Assembly: GCA_030638205.1 (NCBI GenBank)
Contig: DAOWFB010000043.1
Coordinates: 1-13,821 of the forward strand
DNA length: 13,821 nt
From: Thalassospiraceae bacterium
GTDB lineage: Bacteria > Pseudomonadota > Alphaproteobacteria > Rhodospirillales > Magnetovibrionaceae
Reading direction: 5' to 3'
Part shown: one piece after another, positions 6,596 through 13,224 of the stretch
Layout of the letters: each line of letters begins with the position of its first letter
Numbering within the stretch: position 1 is the first letter of the stretch
Notes under the pieces: generated by a model
What the model saw: only the letters and a program-made list of their open reading frames with translations
What the model was told of the DNA's origin: nothing
Databases searched by the model: none
Position numbers and translations under genes: made by a program

Positions 6596-7243
6596 TTACC
6601 GCGAACCAAGCAGAACGTGTGATTTAACAGACTTAACGCCTTTGGTTGCTCCTATTATATCGAGAACCCTGTTTAGCTCACCAGAAGTTGATGCTTCGCC
6701 AATTAAATAAACCGAACCAAGAACCGAACGCCAACGATAATTAACAGAAGTAACGCCTTCTTCGGTTAACAGCTGCGCACTAATTTTTGTTTCAATCCAT
6801 ACATCGCTAACAATGTTAGAAGCTGTTTGCCCGCCTGATTTGGCCTTGTCCATCCAATCGCGACGCTGGGCTTGCTCTGTCTCTGAAACAATATGGATAT
6901 TATTGTAAAAATCACCAATGCGGCTGTCTTCTTGTGCGGCACGAATAACGGAGTTTCTGATATTGGCATCAGATAGGCTGCCTGTCATCATCGTGCGGGT
7001 TCTCCAGACATCGACACTAACATCCAAAATTAGGCTCTTATCGATATCGGTAATGCGGTCAAGTATCCCAGCTTTAATTTTGACATCCACCACCTGTTCT
7101 TCAGTTAGGCGGTCTTCAAAGGCAGCTTTGGCCGTTTCTGTAATAATTGCTTGTGTGCCGCATGCGCCCAAAGCCAGCATGGCCATAAGCCCGCCTAAAA
7201 TGTTAATTGTTCTGCGCGAACTGCGATTAAATAGTGAAAACAT
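6596..7243 (-). CDS. Outer-membrane lipoprotein with two BON domains (DolP/YraP-like)
   Basis: The 215-residue product has a basic N-terminus, a hydrophobic signal segment and the lipobox LGAC with lipidated Cys28. Gly follows at +2, so no Asp inner-membrane retention signal, and outer-membrane sorting is expected. Two BON domains follow, roughly 50-125 and 140-212. The second (from VWIETKISAQLL) closely resembles the second BON domain of E. coli DolP, which supports envelope integrity by binding anionic phospholipids. A role in envelope maintenance is therefore inferred. A longer start at 7258 lacks a Shine-Dalgarno. The ATG at 7243 has GGAG (7256-7253) 9 nt upstream and is preferred. A candidate sigma-70 promoter lies at 7339-7311. 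The gene may be co-transcribed with the downstream ilvA, though the two have no obvious functional link. Confidence 0.87.
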   Translation of the reverse strand: MFSLFNRSSRRTINILGGLMAMLALGACGTQAIITETAKAAFEDRLTEEQVVDVKIKAGILDRITDIDKSLILDVSVDVWRTRTMMTGSLSDANIRNSVIRAAQEDSRIGDFYNNIHIVSETEQAQRRDWMDKAKSGGQTASNIVSDVWIETKISAQLLTEEGVTSVNYRWRSVLGSVYLIGEASTSGELNRVLDIIGATKGVKSVKSHVLLGSR

Positions 7244-7310
7244 CGTGGTTTTCTCCATATTTTATAAGGTTTATGAGGTGATTTTCCCCTATTATTAACA
7301 ACTTAAGGTG

Positions 7311-7339
7311 ACTATAGCACCAGATTGAACTCGGTTAAA
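7311..7339 (-). promoter_or_regulatory. Candidate sigma-70 promoter for the BON lipoprotein gene
   Basis: On the minus strand TTTAAC (7339-7334) and TATAGT (7316-7311) are separated by exactly 17 nt. The -10 matches 5 of 6 consensus bases, the -35 about 3 of 6. The predicted start near 7304 gives a leader of about 60 nt before the ATG at 7243. This is the best promoter-like sequence in this intergenic region, but it is unverified. Confidence 0.45.
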
Positions 7340-7365
7340 CAGCCCGCATCACAGTGCTTTCTGGG

Positions 7366-7378
7366 CGCTTTTAAAGCG
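7366..7378. promoter_or_regulatory. Perfect inverted repeat in the BON/cheW divergent region (possible operator)
   Basis: CGCTTT-T-AAAGCG is a perfect 6-bp-arm palindrome centred at 7372, about 27 bp upstream of the candidate -35 box of the BON gene and 167 bp upstream of cheW. No T-run follows, so it does not look like a terminator. It could be a binding site for a regulator of either divergent gene; no regulator is known from the sequence. Confidence 0.3.
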
Positions 7379-7545
7379 TAATTGACGGCACAAGAAGTAA
7401 AAAACCCTTGGTTAATCACGTAGTTGTTGCTTGCCTTCCGTCGGGTTAGACTTAAAATCAATTAAATAATACTTGTGGAAATGCATCTCGGCATAGCCCA
7501 TATACGTATTGGTAATTTATTTAGTTGGTTTAGGGAGTATTATTT

Positions 7546-8250
7546 ATGACGGGTCAGGCTCTTGTTGCTACAGATTCCAGCGAAGTTAATGCTGTGGGTG
7601 GTGAAGATACTACCGAGTTTGTGACATTTAATATCGCCGGACAATTGTTTGGCATTCCGGTGCTTATTGTTCAGGACATACTGCTTCCCGAAAGCATTGC
7701 TTCTATTCCATTGGCTCCACCCGAAGTCCGCGGGTCTATAAACCTTCGTGGTCGCATAGTTACAGTTATTGATGTGCGCATACGTCTCGGCCTTGAGCGC
7801 CGCGCCATAAATGCCGAAGATAAATCCAGTGCGCTTATTTCTAATGAGCAAGATTCTGCTAAGCAAGATACTGCTAAGCAAGATTCCGCTAAGCAAGATG
7901 ATGGCGAGCAAGATTCTGCTAAGCAAGATTCTGATGAAGAAACAGAAAACACTTCTTTGAGTGCGGATGATTCCGCAGTTGAAGCCGAGGTGCCTGCTGA
8001 AGATGCTAAGCGCAAAAAAATAAGTGACCACATGATGGCTGTAACGGTGGAGCATCATAACGAACTATATACGCTGTTGGTTGATAGCGTCGGGGACGTT
8101 ATTCCTCTTTCCAAGAAAGATTATGAAGGCAACCCCGGCACCTTAGATCCGGTTTGGCGTGAGTTTGCGGGTGGCGTTTATAGGCTGGAAAGCAATTTGA
8201 TGGTTGTTCTTGATGTGGATCGCTTGCTTGATTTCTCAGCCATGTCTTAA
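7546..8250 (+). CDS. cheW: CheW-domain chemotaxis adaptor with acidic repeat insert
   Basis: CheW couples methyl-accepting receptors to the CheA kinase. The 234-residue product is split into two halves of a CheW domain. Residues 22-87 (EFVTFNIAGQLFGIPV, PPEVRGSINLRGRIVTVID) are the first half. Residues 161-232 (MMAVTVEHHNELYTLLVDSVGDV through the ESNLMVVLDVDRLL strand) are the second. Between them lies an insert of about 73 mostly acidic/polar residues (88-160) containing six 15-bp repeats, making the protein longer than the usual 150-170 residues. Both halves look intact, so a functional adaptor with a large surface loop is likely. AGGGAG (7532-7537) is a good Shine-Dalgarno 8 nt before the ATG. 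No cheA, cheY or receptor gene is in the window, so this is an orphan cheW. It converges on hemB with 5 nt between the stops. Confidence 0.9.
   Translation: MTGQALVATDSSEVNAVGGEDTTEFVTFNIAGQLFGIPVLIVQDILLPESIASIPLAPPEVRGSINLRGRIVTVIDVRIRLGLERRAINAEDKSSALISNEQDSAKQDTAKQDSAKQDDGEQDSAKQDSDEETENTSLSADDSAVEAEVPAEDAKRKKISDHMMAVTVEHHNELYTLLVDSVGDVIPLSKKDYEGNPGTLDPVWREFAGGVYRLESNLMVVLDVDRLLDFSAMS
7846..7935 (+). repeat. Six 15-bp tandem repeats in cheW ((K/E)QDSA)
   Basis: Six consecutive 15-nt units based on AAGCAAGATTCTGCT encode EQDSA, KQDTA, KQDSA, KQDDG, EQDSA and KQDSD (CheW residues 101-130). The units differ by a few substitutions (units 4 and 6 diverge most), so the array is older or more eroded than the one at 4824-4943. 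Copy-number change would keep the frame and only resize the surface loop. Confidence 0.95.
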
Positions 8251-8255
8251 GTTTT

Positions 8256-9266
8256 TTATTTTTCTAAAAGCTTTTTTGCAACAACCGGTGCGAAGTATGT
8301 AAACACCGCGTCTGCGCCTGCGCGTTTAAACGCGCTTAAGCTTTCCATCATTGCTAAATCAAGGTCAAGCCAGCCGTTAGCGGCTGCTGCGTGCATCATC
8401 GCATATTCGCCTGATACCTGATAGGCAAGGGTTGGCATGGAAAACGTGCTTTTAATGCGCCCAATAATATCCAAATACGGCATCCCCGGTTTTACCATTA
8501 TCATATCTGCGCCTTCGCGAATATCCATTGCGACTTCGCGTAGTGCTTCGTCGCTGTTGGCAGGATCCATTTGGTATGTTTTTTTATCACCTTTTAGCGC
8601 ACCACCGGAACCAACCGCATCACGGAAGGGGCCGTAAAATGCTGATGCATATTTTGCAGCGTAGGAAAGAATGCGCACATCGTCAAAGCCTTCACCATCA
8701 AGAGCGTGGCGTATTGCCTTGGTGCGACCATCCATCATATCTGAAGGGGCAATTATATCGCAGCCAGCTTTGGCCTGAACTATTGCCTGCAGGCAAAGCG
8801 CATCTACGGTTTCATCATTTAATATTTTGCCATCACGAACAAAACCGTCGTGACCGTCAGAATTATAAGGGTCAAGCGCAACATCACAGATAACACCAAT
8901 ATCTGGGTGCGCTGATTTAATGGCATTTACCGTTCTGCAAACAAGGTTATCGGGATTGAATGCCTCAACCGCATCAGAAGTTTTAAGCTTAGGCTCGGTA
9001 TTGGGAAAAATAGCTATGGCAGGGATTCCCAAATCAACCGCTTGCCCGGCGGCCTTGACCGCACGGTCTATGGAAAGTTTTTCAACCCCCGGCATTGAGC
9101 TTACTTTTTCAGATACATTATCGCCTTCAATAACGAAAAGCGGCCAGACAAGGTCATTTACGCTCAGGCTGGTTTCAGACACCAGCCTACGACCCCAATC
9201 GTCTTTGCGATTGCGGCGCATGCGGGTTAATGGAAAATCGCCAGTCAGTGGTGGTTTATTGGACAA
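8256..9266 (-). CDS. hemB: Delta-aminolevulinic acid dehydratase (porphobilinogen synthase)
   Basis: HemB condenses two 5-aminolevulinate molecules to porphobilinogen in tetrapyrrole (heme) synthesis. The 336-residue product matches the family from FPLTRMRRNR (11-20) onward. The two active-site lysines are Lys205 in YAAKYASAFYGPFRD and Lys259 in MIMVKPGMPYLD. The segment DVALDPYNSDGHDG (128-141) has Asp where zinc-type enzymes have Cys, so this is an Asp-type enzyme using Mg2+ or no catalytic metal, as in Pseudomonas. The allosteric-type segment QMDPANSDEALRE is present. The start is a TTG at 9266: an in-frame stop lies 8 codons upstream with no ATG between, and starting at the next ATG (9221) would remove the conserved N-terminal arm. 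The gene appears monocistronic and converges on cheW. No clear promoter was found upstream. Confidence 0.95.
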   Translation of the reverse strand: MSNKPPLTGDFPLTRMRRNRKDDWGRRLVSETSLSVNDLVWPLFVIEGDNVSEKVSSMPGVEKLSIDRAVKAAGQAVDLGIPAIAIFPNTEPKLKTSDAVEAFNPDNLVCRTVNAIKSAHPDIGVICDVALDPYNSDGHDGFVRDGKILNDETVDALCLQAIVQAKAGCDIIAPSDMMDGRTKAIRHALDGEGFDDVRILSYAAKYASAFYGPFRDAVGSGGALKGDKKTYQMDPANSDEALREVAMDIREGADMIMVKPGMPYLDIIGRIKSTFSMPTLAYQVSGEYAMMHAAAANGWLDLDLAMMESLSAFKRAGADAVFTYFAPVVAKKLLEK

Positions 9267-9439
9267 ATCGCTACTTTCTATTTTTTCTTATGGTTTAGAT
9301 GGTTAAAGAATATAGCCCAGAACGTCAAAGCTAAATAAATATTGCCAAATAAATGCTAGCAATTACCCTAGTACATGTGTCCCCTTGTGGGCCAGAAACA
9401 CTACCAAAAACACTATAGGTCAGGAAAAGTGCTTTAATT
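9267..9439. other. Divergent intergenic region hemB / small conserved protein
   Basis: This 173-nt AT-rich gap must hold the start signals for hemB (minus) and for the 9440 gene (plus). A TTGACG and a TATATT occur on the minus strand but only 8 nt apart, so they do not make a sigma-70 promoter. I see no hairpin, riboswitch or RNA gene here. Confidence 0.5.
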
Positions 9440-9703
9440 ATGGCAAGACCACCATCAAAAAGGGGTAGGGGAATAGCGCTACCGGAGGGGCTCTCGGAGG
9501 TTTTGTTCGAATTTCGTCCCGTGGGCAGGATTTTGCGGGTAACAGCCATAGACCCAAAAACCGGGACCGAGGTCATAATGGTGGCTGACCCTAAATATGG
9601 TGAAGCGACCATAAAGCGGTTGGCGGCAAGAAAGCTGGCTTATGTTATTTCCAAGAAGAAATCCAAGCAATCCGACGAAAATGGTAGTGATATGCTGGTA
9701 TAA
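9440..9703 (+). CDS. Small conserved protein (DUF6898-like)
   Basis: An 87-residue basic protein without signal peptide or membrane segment. The core, about residues 17-71, reads LSEVLFEFRPVGRILRVTAI, then DPKTGTEVIMVADPKYGE, ATIKRLAARKLAYVI. This pattern of a small beta-rich domain plus a terminal helix resembles, from memory, the short alphaproteobacterial proteins grouped as DUF6898. The first 12 residues and the last 15 are Lys/Arg- or charge-rich and probably flexible. No function is known to me. AGGA lies 14 nt before the ATG, rather far for a Shine-Dalgarno, and no other in-frame start is nearby. The gene is 149 nt upstream of rpiB on the same strand and may be the first gene of that cluster. 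The clean reading frame and recognisable core argue for a real gene. Confidence 0.72.
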   Translation: MARPPSKRGRGIALPEGLSEVLFEFRPVGRILRVTAIDPKTGTEVIMVADPKYGEATIKRLAARKLAYVISKKKSKQSDENGSDMLV

Positions 9704-9852
9704 TCATTGGTTTAATGAGCTTTTTACCCATTTTCTTGACCCCCTAGATAATGCCCCATCCCCGAGAGCTTGTGTCCGCTTGGCATTTGGATTCGAGATA
9801 TGGTATCAAAGTCGCTCAAATTAGAACACCCAAGAATATAGAAAGCGAGCCA

Positions 9853-10293
9853 ATGTCAAAAGAAACAATAGCCATACCCTGCGATCATGGTGGACTTGCC
9901 CTTAAGCAAGAGCTTGTAGAACTTATGGAAGCAGGGGGGCATACGGTTTTAAACCTTGGCACCAATACAACCGCTTCGGTTGATTACCCTGAATTTGGCT
10001 ATGCGCTTGCCGAAGCAATAAAAGATGGTCGTGCCGGACGCGGTGTTTTGATATGCGGCAGCGGTATTGGAATATCCATCGCCGCTAATCGCTTTGCCCA
10101 TATTCGTGCTGCACTTATTCATGACGTTACCGGCGCACGCCTTTGTCGCGAACACAATGATGCAAATGTAATTTGTTTTGGCGCACGGACTACTGGCCCA
10201 GATATTGCGGTTGATTGCCTAAAAACATTTCTTACAACCGATTTTGAAGGCGGACGTCATCAGCGTCGCGTCGATTTGCTTAGTAATCCCTGA
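9853..10293 (+). CDS. rpiB: Ribose-5-phosphate isomerase B
   Basis: RpiB interconverts ribose 5-phosphate and ribulose 5-phosphate in the pentose phosphate pathway. The 146-residue product has the RpiB/LacAB fold: CDHGG at 10-14, the phosphate/active-site loop ICGSGIGIS (67-75) with catalytic-type Cys68, and the REHNDANV segment (99-106) with conserved His101. Cys68 places it with the E. coli-type enzymes rather than the mycobacterial type that lacks this Cys. The reading frame continues upstream to an ATG at 9751, but those 34 extra residues do not resemble the family. The ATG at 9853 gives the usual length (about 145-150). The Shine-Dalgarno is weak. glyA begins 25 nt downstream, as is common in alphaproteobacteria. 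Confidence 0.95.
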   Translation: MSKETIAIPCDHGGLALKQELVELMEAGGHTVLNLGTNTTASVDYPEFGYALAEAIKDGRAGRGVLICGSGIGISIAANRFAHIRAALIHDVTGARLCREHNDANVICFGARTTGPDIAVDCLKTFLTTDFEGGRHQRRVDLLSNP

Positions 10294-10318
10294 TTTAAAA
10301 ATAGGAAATATCCTCCCC

Positions 10319-11611
10319 ATGAGTTCATACAGCAATAACGAAATAGAAAAATTCTTTACCGCCGGGCTTAGCGATTGCGATCCTGATTTGAAGGCGGCCA
10401 TCGATCAAGAGTTGGGTCGGCAAAGAAATGAAATTGAACTTATCGCATCGGAAAACATTGTCTCAAAAGCGGTAATGGAGGCACAGGGATCTGTTCTCAC
10501 CAATAAATATGCCGAAGGTTATTCAGGCAGGCGTTATTATGGCGGTTGCGAATATGTCGACATTGCCGAAAATCTTGCAATCGAACGTGCTAAAAAACTT
10601 TTTGGTTCCGAATTTGTAAATGTTCAGCCCCATTCCGGTGCGCAGGCCAATGGCGCTGTGTTTATGGCGCTGTTGCAGCCCGGTGACACAATTATGGGAA
10701 TGAGCTTGGCTGCCGGTGGTCATTTGACTCACGGCGCCCCACCGGCCCAATCGGGTAAATGGTTTAATGCGGTTCAATACGGCGTTGTTGAGGCTGATTG
10801 CACAATTGATTTTGACGAAGTTGAAAAGCTGGCAAAAGAACATAAACCAAAAATGATTATCGCAGGCGGTTCGGCCTATCCACGCCATATTGATTTTGCC
10901 CGTTTTCGTTCCATTGCCGATGAGGTCGGTGCGTATTTGATGGTTGATATGGCGCATTTTGCTGGCCTTGTTGCTGCCGGATTGCACCCCAGCCCGGTTC
11001 CCATAGCAGACATCACAACCACCACCACACACAAAACATTACGCGGCCCTCGCGGTGGCATGGTTCTTACCAATGATGCTGCCATTGCCAAAAAAATAAA
11101 CTCGGCTGTTTTTCCAGGTTTGCAGGGTGGGCCGCTTATGCATGTTATTGCAGCCAAGGCCGTTGCCTTTGGCGAAGCTTTGGACGACGGGTTCAAGCAA
11201 TATGCCGGACGGGTTATAAAAAATGCACAAACACTGGCCGCTGAAATGATAGCGGGCGGTTACGATATAACAACCGGCGGAACCGATACCCACCTTATGT
11301 TGGTTGATCTTCGCCCCAAAGGGGTCAAGGGCAATGCTGCTGAAAAATCTCTCGAACGTGCTGGCATAACCTGTAATAAAAATGGCATCCCGTTTGATAC
11401 CGAAAAACCCATGGTCACGTCGGGCGTTCGCTTTGGCACCCCGGCTGCAACTACACGCGGCTTTGACGAAGATGAATTTAAAACGGTTGGCAAGTTAGTA
11501 TGTGAAGTGCTTGATGGGCTGGCTGAAAATCCTGAAGACAATACGAGTGCGGAAAAATCCGTTGCCGCCAAGGTGGAGACGCTTCTTTCGCGCTTTCCTA
11601 TTTATAAATAA
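10319..11611 (+). CDS. glyA: Serine hydroxymethyltransferase
   Basis: GlyA interconverts serine and glycine, passing a one-carbon unit to tetrahydrofolate. The 430-residue product is full length for the family. It has ELIASEN (40-46), YAEGYSGRRYYGG (64-76), the cofactor-contacting segment MVDMAHFAGLVAAG (208-221) and the PLP Schiff-base Lys239 in TTTTTHKTLRGPRGG. FPGLQGGPLMHVIAAKAVAF and SGVRFGTPA lie further on. The frame opens 25 codons earlier inside rpiB, but the ATG at 10319 starts at the normal family position, with AGGA 12 nt upstream. It is 33 nt upstream of nrdR and probably co-transcribed with rpiB. Dimer or tetramer, cytoplasmic. Confidence 0.98.
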   Translation: MSSYSNNEIEKFFTAGLSDCDPDLKAAIDQELGRQRNEIELIASENIVSKAVMEAQGSVLTNKYAEGYSGRRYYGGCEYVDIAENLAIERAKKLFGSEFVNVQPHSGAQANGAVFMALLQPGDTIMGMSLAAGGHLTHGAPPAQSGKWFNAVQYGVVEADCTIDFDEVEKLAKEHKPKMIIAGGSAYPRHIDFARFRSIADEVGAYLMVDMAHFAGLVAAGLHPSPVPIADITTTTTHKTLRGPRGGMVLTNDAAIAKKINSAVFPGLQGGPLMHVIAAKAVAFGEALDDGFKQYAGRVIKNAQTLAAEMIAGGYDITTGGTDTHLMLVDLRPKGVKGNAAEKSLERAGITCNKNGIPFDTEKPMVTSGVRFGTPAATTRGFDEDEFKTVGKLVCEVLDGLAENPEDNTSAEKSVAAKVETLLSRFPIYK

Positions 11612-11644
11612 ACCAAATATACATAAGAAGAATGGAACAATATA

Positions 11645-12100
11645 ATGCGTTGCCCTTTTTGCGGAAATCATGACACACAGGTAAAAGATTCACGTCCGAC
11701 GGAGGATAACTCCGCCATAAGACGCAGACGTTATTGCCCAGCCTGTGAATCTCGCTTTACCACATTTGAACGCGTGCAGTTGCGCGAATTGATTGTGATA
11801 AAGGGAAACGGAGACAAGGTTCCATTTGATCGTGAAAAAGTAAAAGTTTCAATGGATATAGCGTTGCGTAAACGCCCGGTTGATCAAGATAGGATCGAAC
11901 GCATTGTTAATTCCATTCAACGCCAGCTCGAAACATCGGGTGAAAACGAAATCCCGACCAAGGTCATCGGCGAAATGATAATGAACACCCTGCGGGAGCT
12001 TGACCAAATCGCCTATGTGCGCTTTGCATCTGTTTACAAAGACTTCCACGAGGTTAGAGAATTTAACGAATTTATTGGTAACCTTGGTGACGACGACTAA
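11645..12100 (+). CDS. nrdR: Transcriptional repressor NrdR
   Basis: NrdR represses ribonucleotide reductase genes in response to ATP/dATP. The 151-residue protein has the N-terminal zinc ribbon with Cys3, Cys6, Cys31 and Cys34. The arginine-rich IRRRRYC segment follows, then an ATP-cone nucleotide-binding domain (about 49-139), including VIKGNGDKVPFDREKV and the ending YVRFASVYKDFHEVREF. Length is normal. A GGA-containing purine stretch lies 9-11 nt before the ATG. The gene lies between glyA and ribD, its standard place in alphaproteobacteria, and overlaps the proposed ribD start by 14 nt. No NrdR box was recognised within the window, so autoregulation is not supported here. Confidence 0.98.
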   Translation: MRCPFCGNHDTQVKDSRPTEDNSAIRRRRYCPACESRFTTFERVQLRELIVIKGNGDKVPFDREKVKVSMDIALRKRPVDQDRIERIVNSIQRQLETSGENEIPTKVIGEMIMNTLRELDQIAYVRFASVYKDFHEVREFNEFIGNLGDDD

Positions 12101-13199
12101 AGACATTGATAGCCATTTTATGGAAGGTGCCCTTGCCCTTGCCAGGCGCGGCCTTGGCAATGTTTGGCCAAACCCGGCGGTAGGTTGCGTTATTGTAAAT
12201 GATGGCCACATCGTTGGTCGTGGCTGGACTAGCCCCGGTGGCAGACCCCATGCAGAAACCCAAGCCATAAAACGTGCCGGCAGTTCCACAAAAGGCGCAA
12301 CCGCATACGTTACGTTGGAACCATGTGCCCACACGGGAAAAACTCCACCATGCGCAGATGCGCTGGTTAATGCTGGTATAAAGCGGGTGGTAATTGCCGC
12401 CACCGACCCCGACCCCAGAACAGCGGGTAAAGGCATGCAAAAATTAAAAGACGCAGGCATTGATGTTAGTCACGGCGTTCTTGAAAATGATGCTAAATAC
12501 ATAAACGCTGGGTTCTTTAATTTAATAAATAAACAAAAGCCGATTTTTTCATTAAAGGTTGCCGCATCTAGCGACGGGTGCATTGCATCTGCTCCGGGCG
12601 TTGAAACAAACATAACCGGAGCAATAGCCAGAAACTGTGGCCACATGCTTCGCGCCAGCCATGATGCGGTACTGTTCGGTATTGGAACCTTGCTGACTGA
12701 CGATCCTGAATACACATGCCGCTTACCGGGAATGGAAAAACAAACACCCGTTCGGGCGTTGCTCGATAGCCAGCTTCGTATTTCGCTTAATGCAAAAATA
12801 TTGAGCACGCTTGATAGGAATGAACTTTGGATTTTTTGCGGCCCCAACCCTGATGTGAATAAAGTATCAACGCTTGAGGATATGGGGGCATTGGTAATAG
12901 CTGCTGATAAGGTTGATAATGACGGCAGACCAGATCTTGAATGGTTGGCGAAATATTTTGGCAAAAAAGGAATAACCCGCGTGCTGGTAGAAGCGGGCGC
13001 AACGCTAAACGCCGCCTTTATGAAGGCAGGGCTAATAGATCGCATACACTGGTTTGAGGCACCCATAAAACTGGGTGAAAATTCATTGAAAGCATTTACC
13101 CATATGGATGTGGCAAAAGAAAATATCTTAGGGTTTCAAGTGCTGGACAAGAGAACCCTTGGGATTGACACCTACATGGTTTATGAAAAGCGCACATAA
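12087..13199 (+). CDS. ribD: Bifunctional riboflavin biosynthesis protein RibD (deaminase/reductase)
   Basis: RibD performs the second and third steps of riboflavin synthesis: deamination of the pyrimidine intermediate, then NADPH-dependent reduction of the ribosyl side chain. The 370-residue product has an N-terminal cytidine-deaminase-like domain with zinc ligand His55 and catalytic Glu57 (PHAE), and Cys80 and Cys89 in EPCAHTGKTPPC. A C-terminal reductase domain begins near 152 (PIFSLKVAASSDG), with SHDAVLFGIGTLLTDDP (191-207) and VLVEAGATLNAAF (299-311). The start is uncertain. GTG at 12087 gives a normal-length N-terminus, with about 11 residues before MEGALALA. TTG at 12084 and ATG at 12120 are alternatives, the last lacking a Shine-Dalgarno and cutting into the usual N-terminus. 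It overlaps nrdR by 14 nt and precedes ribE by 25 nt. Confidence 0.93.
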   Translation: MTTTKDIDSHFMEGALALARRGLGNVWPNPAVGCVIVNDGHIVGRGWTSPGGRPHAETQAIKRAGSSTKGATAYVTLEPCAHTGKTPPCADALVNAGIKRVVIAATDPDPRTAGKGMQKLKDAGIDVSHGVLENDAKYINAGFFNLINKQKPIFSLKVAASSDGCIASAPGVETNITGAIARNCGHMLRASHDAVLFGIGTLLTDDPEYTCRLPGMEKQTPVRALLDSQLRISLNAKILSTLDRNELWIFCGPNPDVNKVSTLEDMGALVIAADKVDNDGRPDLEWLAKYFGKKGITRVLVEAGATLNAAFMKAGLIDRIHWFEAPIKLGENSLKAFTHMDVAKENILGFQVLDKRTLGIDTYMVYEKRT

Positions 13200-13210
13200 C
13201 AAACAAGGCT

Positions 13211-13214
13211 AAGG
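13211..13214 (+). promoter_or_regulatory. Shine-Dalgarno AAGG supporting the TTG start of ribE
   Basis: AAGG at 13211-13214 lies 10 nt before the TTG at 13225, from which the product begins with the family-typical (M)FTGII. No ATG or GTG is available in frame at the right place, so this site decides the start. Confidence 0.6.
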
Positions 13215-13224
13215 CGATAAAAAA

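Noticed and set aside
7446..7474. TTAGAC-N17-ATACTT as a cheW promoter
   Set aside because: The -10 box is a poor match and the region is AT-rich, so the hit is not better than chance.
7671..8033. Minus-strand Ser/Cys-rich frame with SCLAE repeats opposite cheW
   Set aside because: An antisense shadow of the cheW repeat. The plus-strand frame encodes a recognisable CheW.
8266..8275. AAAAGCTTTT palindrome near the cheW/hemB junction as a terminator
   Set aside because: It lies inside the hemB coding end, has no GC-rich stem and would form a very weak hairpin.
9280..9330. TTGACG and TATATT upstream of hemB as a promoter
   Set aside because: The two boxes are only 8 nt apart, incompatible with the about 17-nt spacing of sigma-70 promoters.
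9751..9852. N-terminal extension of RpiB from an upstream ATG
   Set aside because: The extra 34 residues do not fit the RpiB family. The ATG at 9853 gives normal length and the expected first strand.
10244..10318. N-terminal extension of GlyA overlapping rpiB
   Set aside because: The 25 extra residues lie inside rpiB and are outside the family's start; the ATG at 10319 fits.
13200..13224. FMN riboswitch before ribE
   Set aside because: The gap is only 25 nt, far too short for the roughly 100-nt or longer RFN element.
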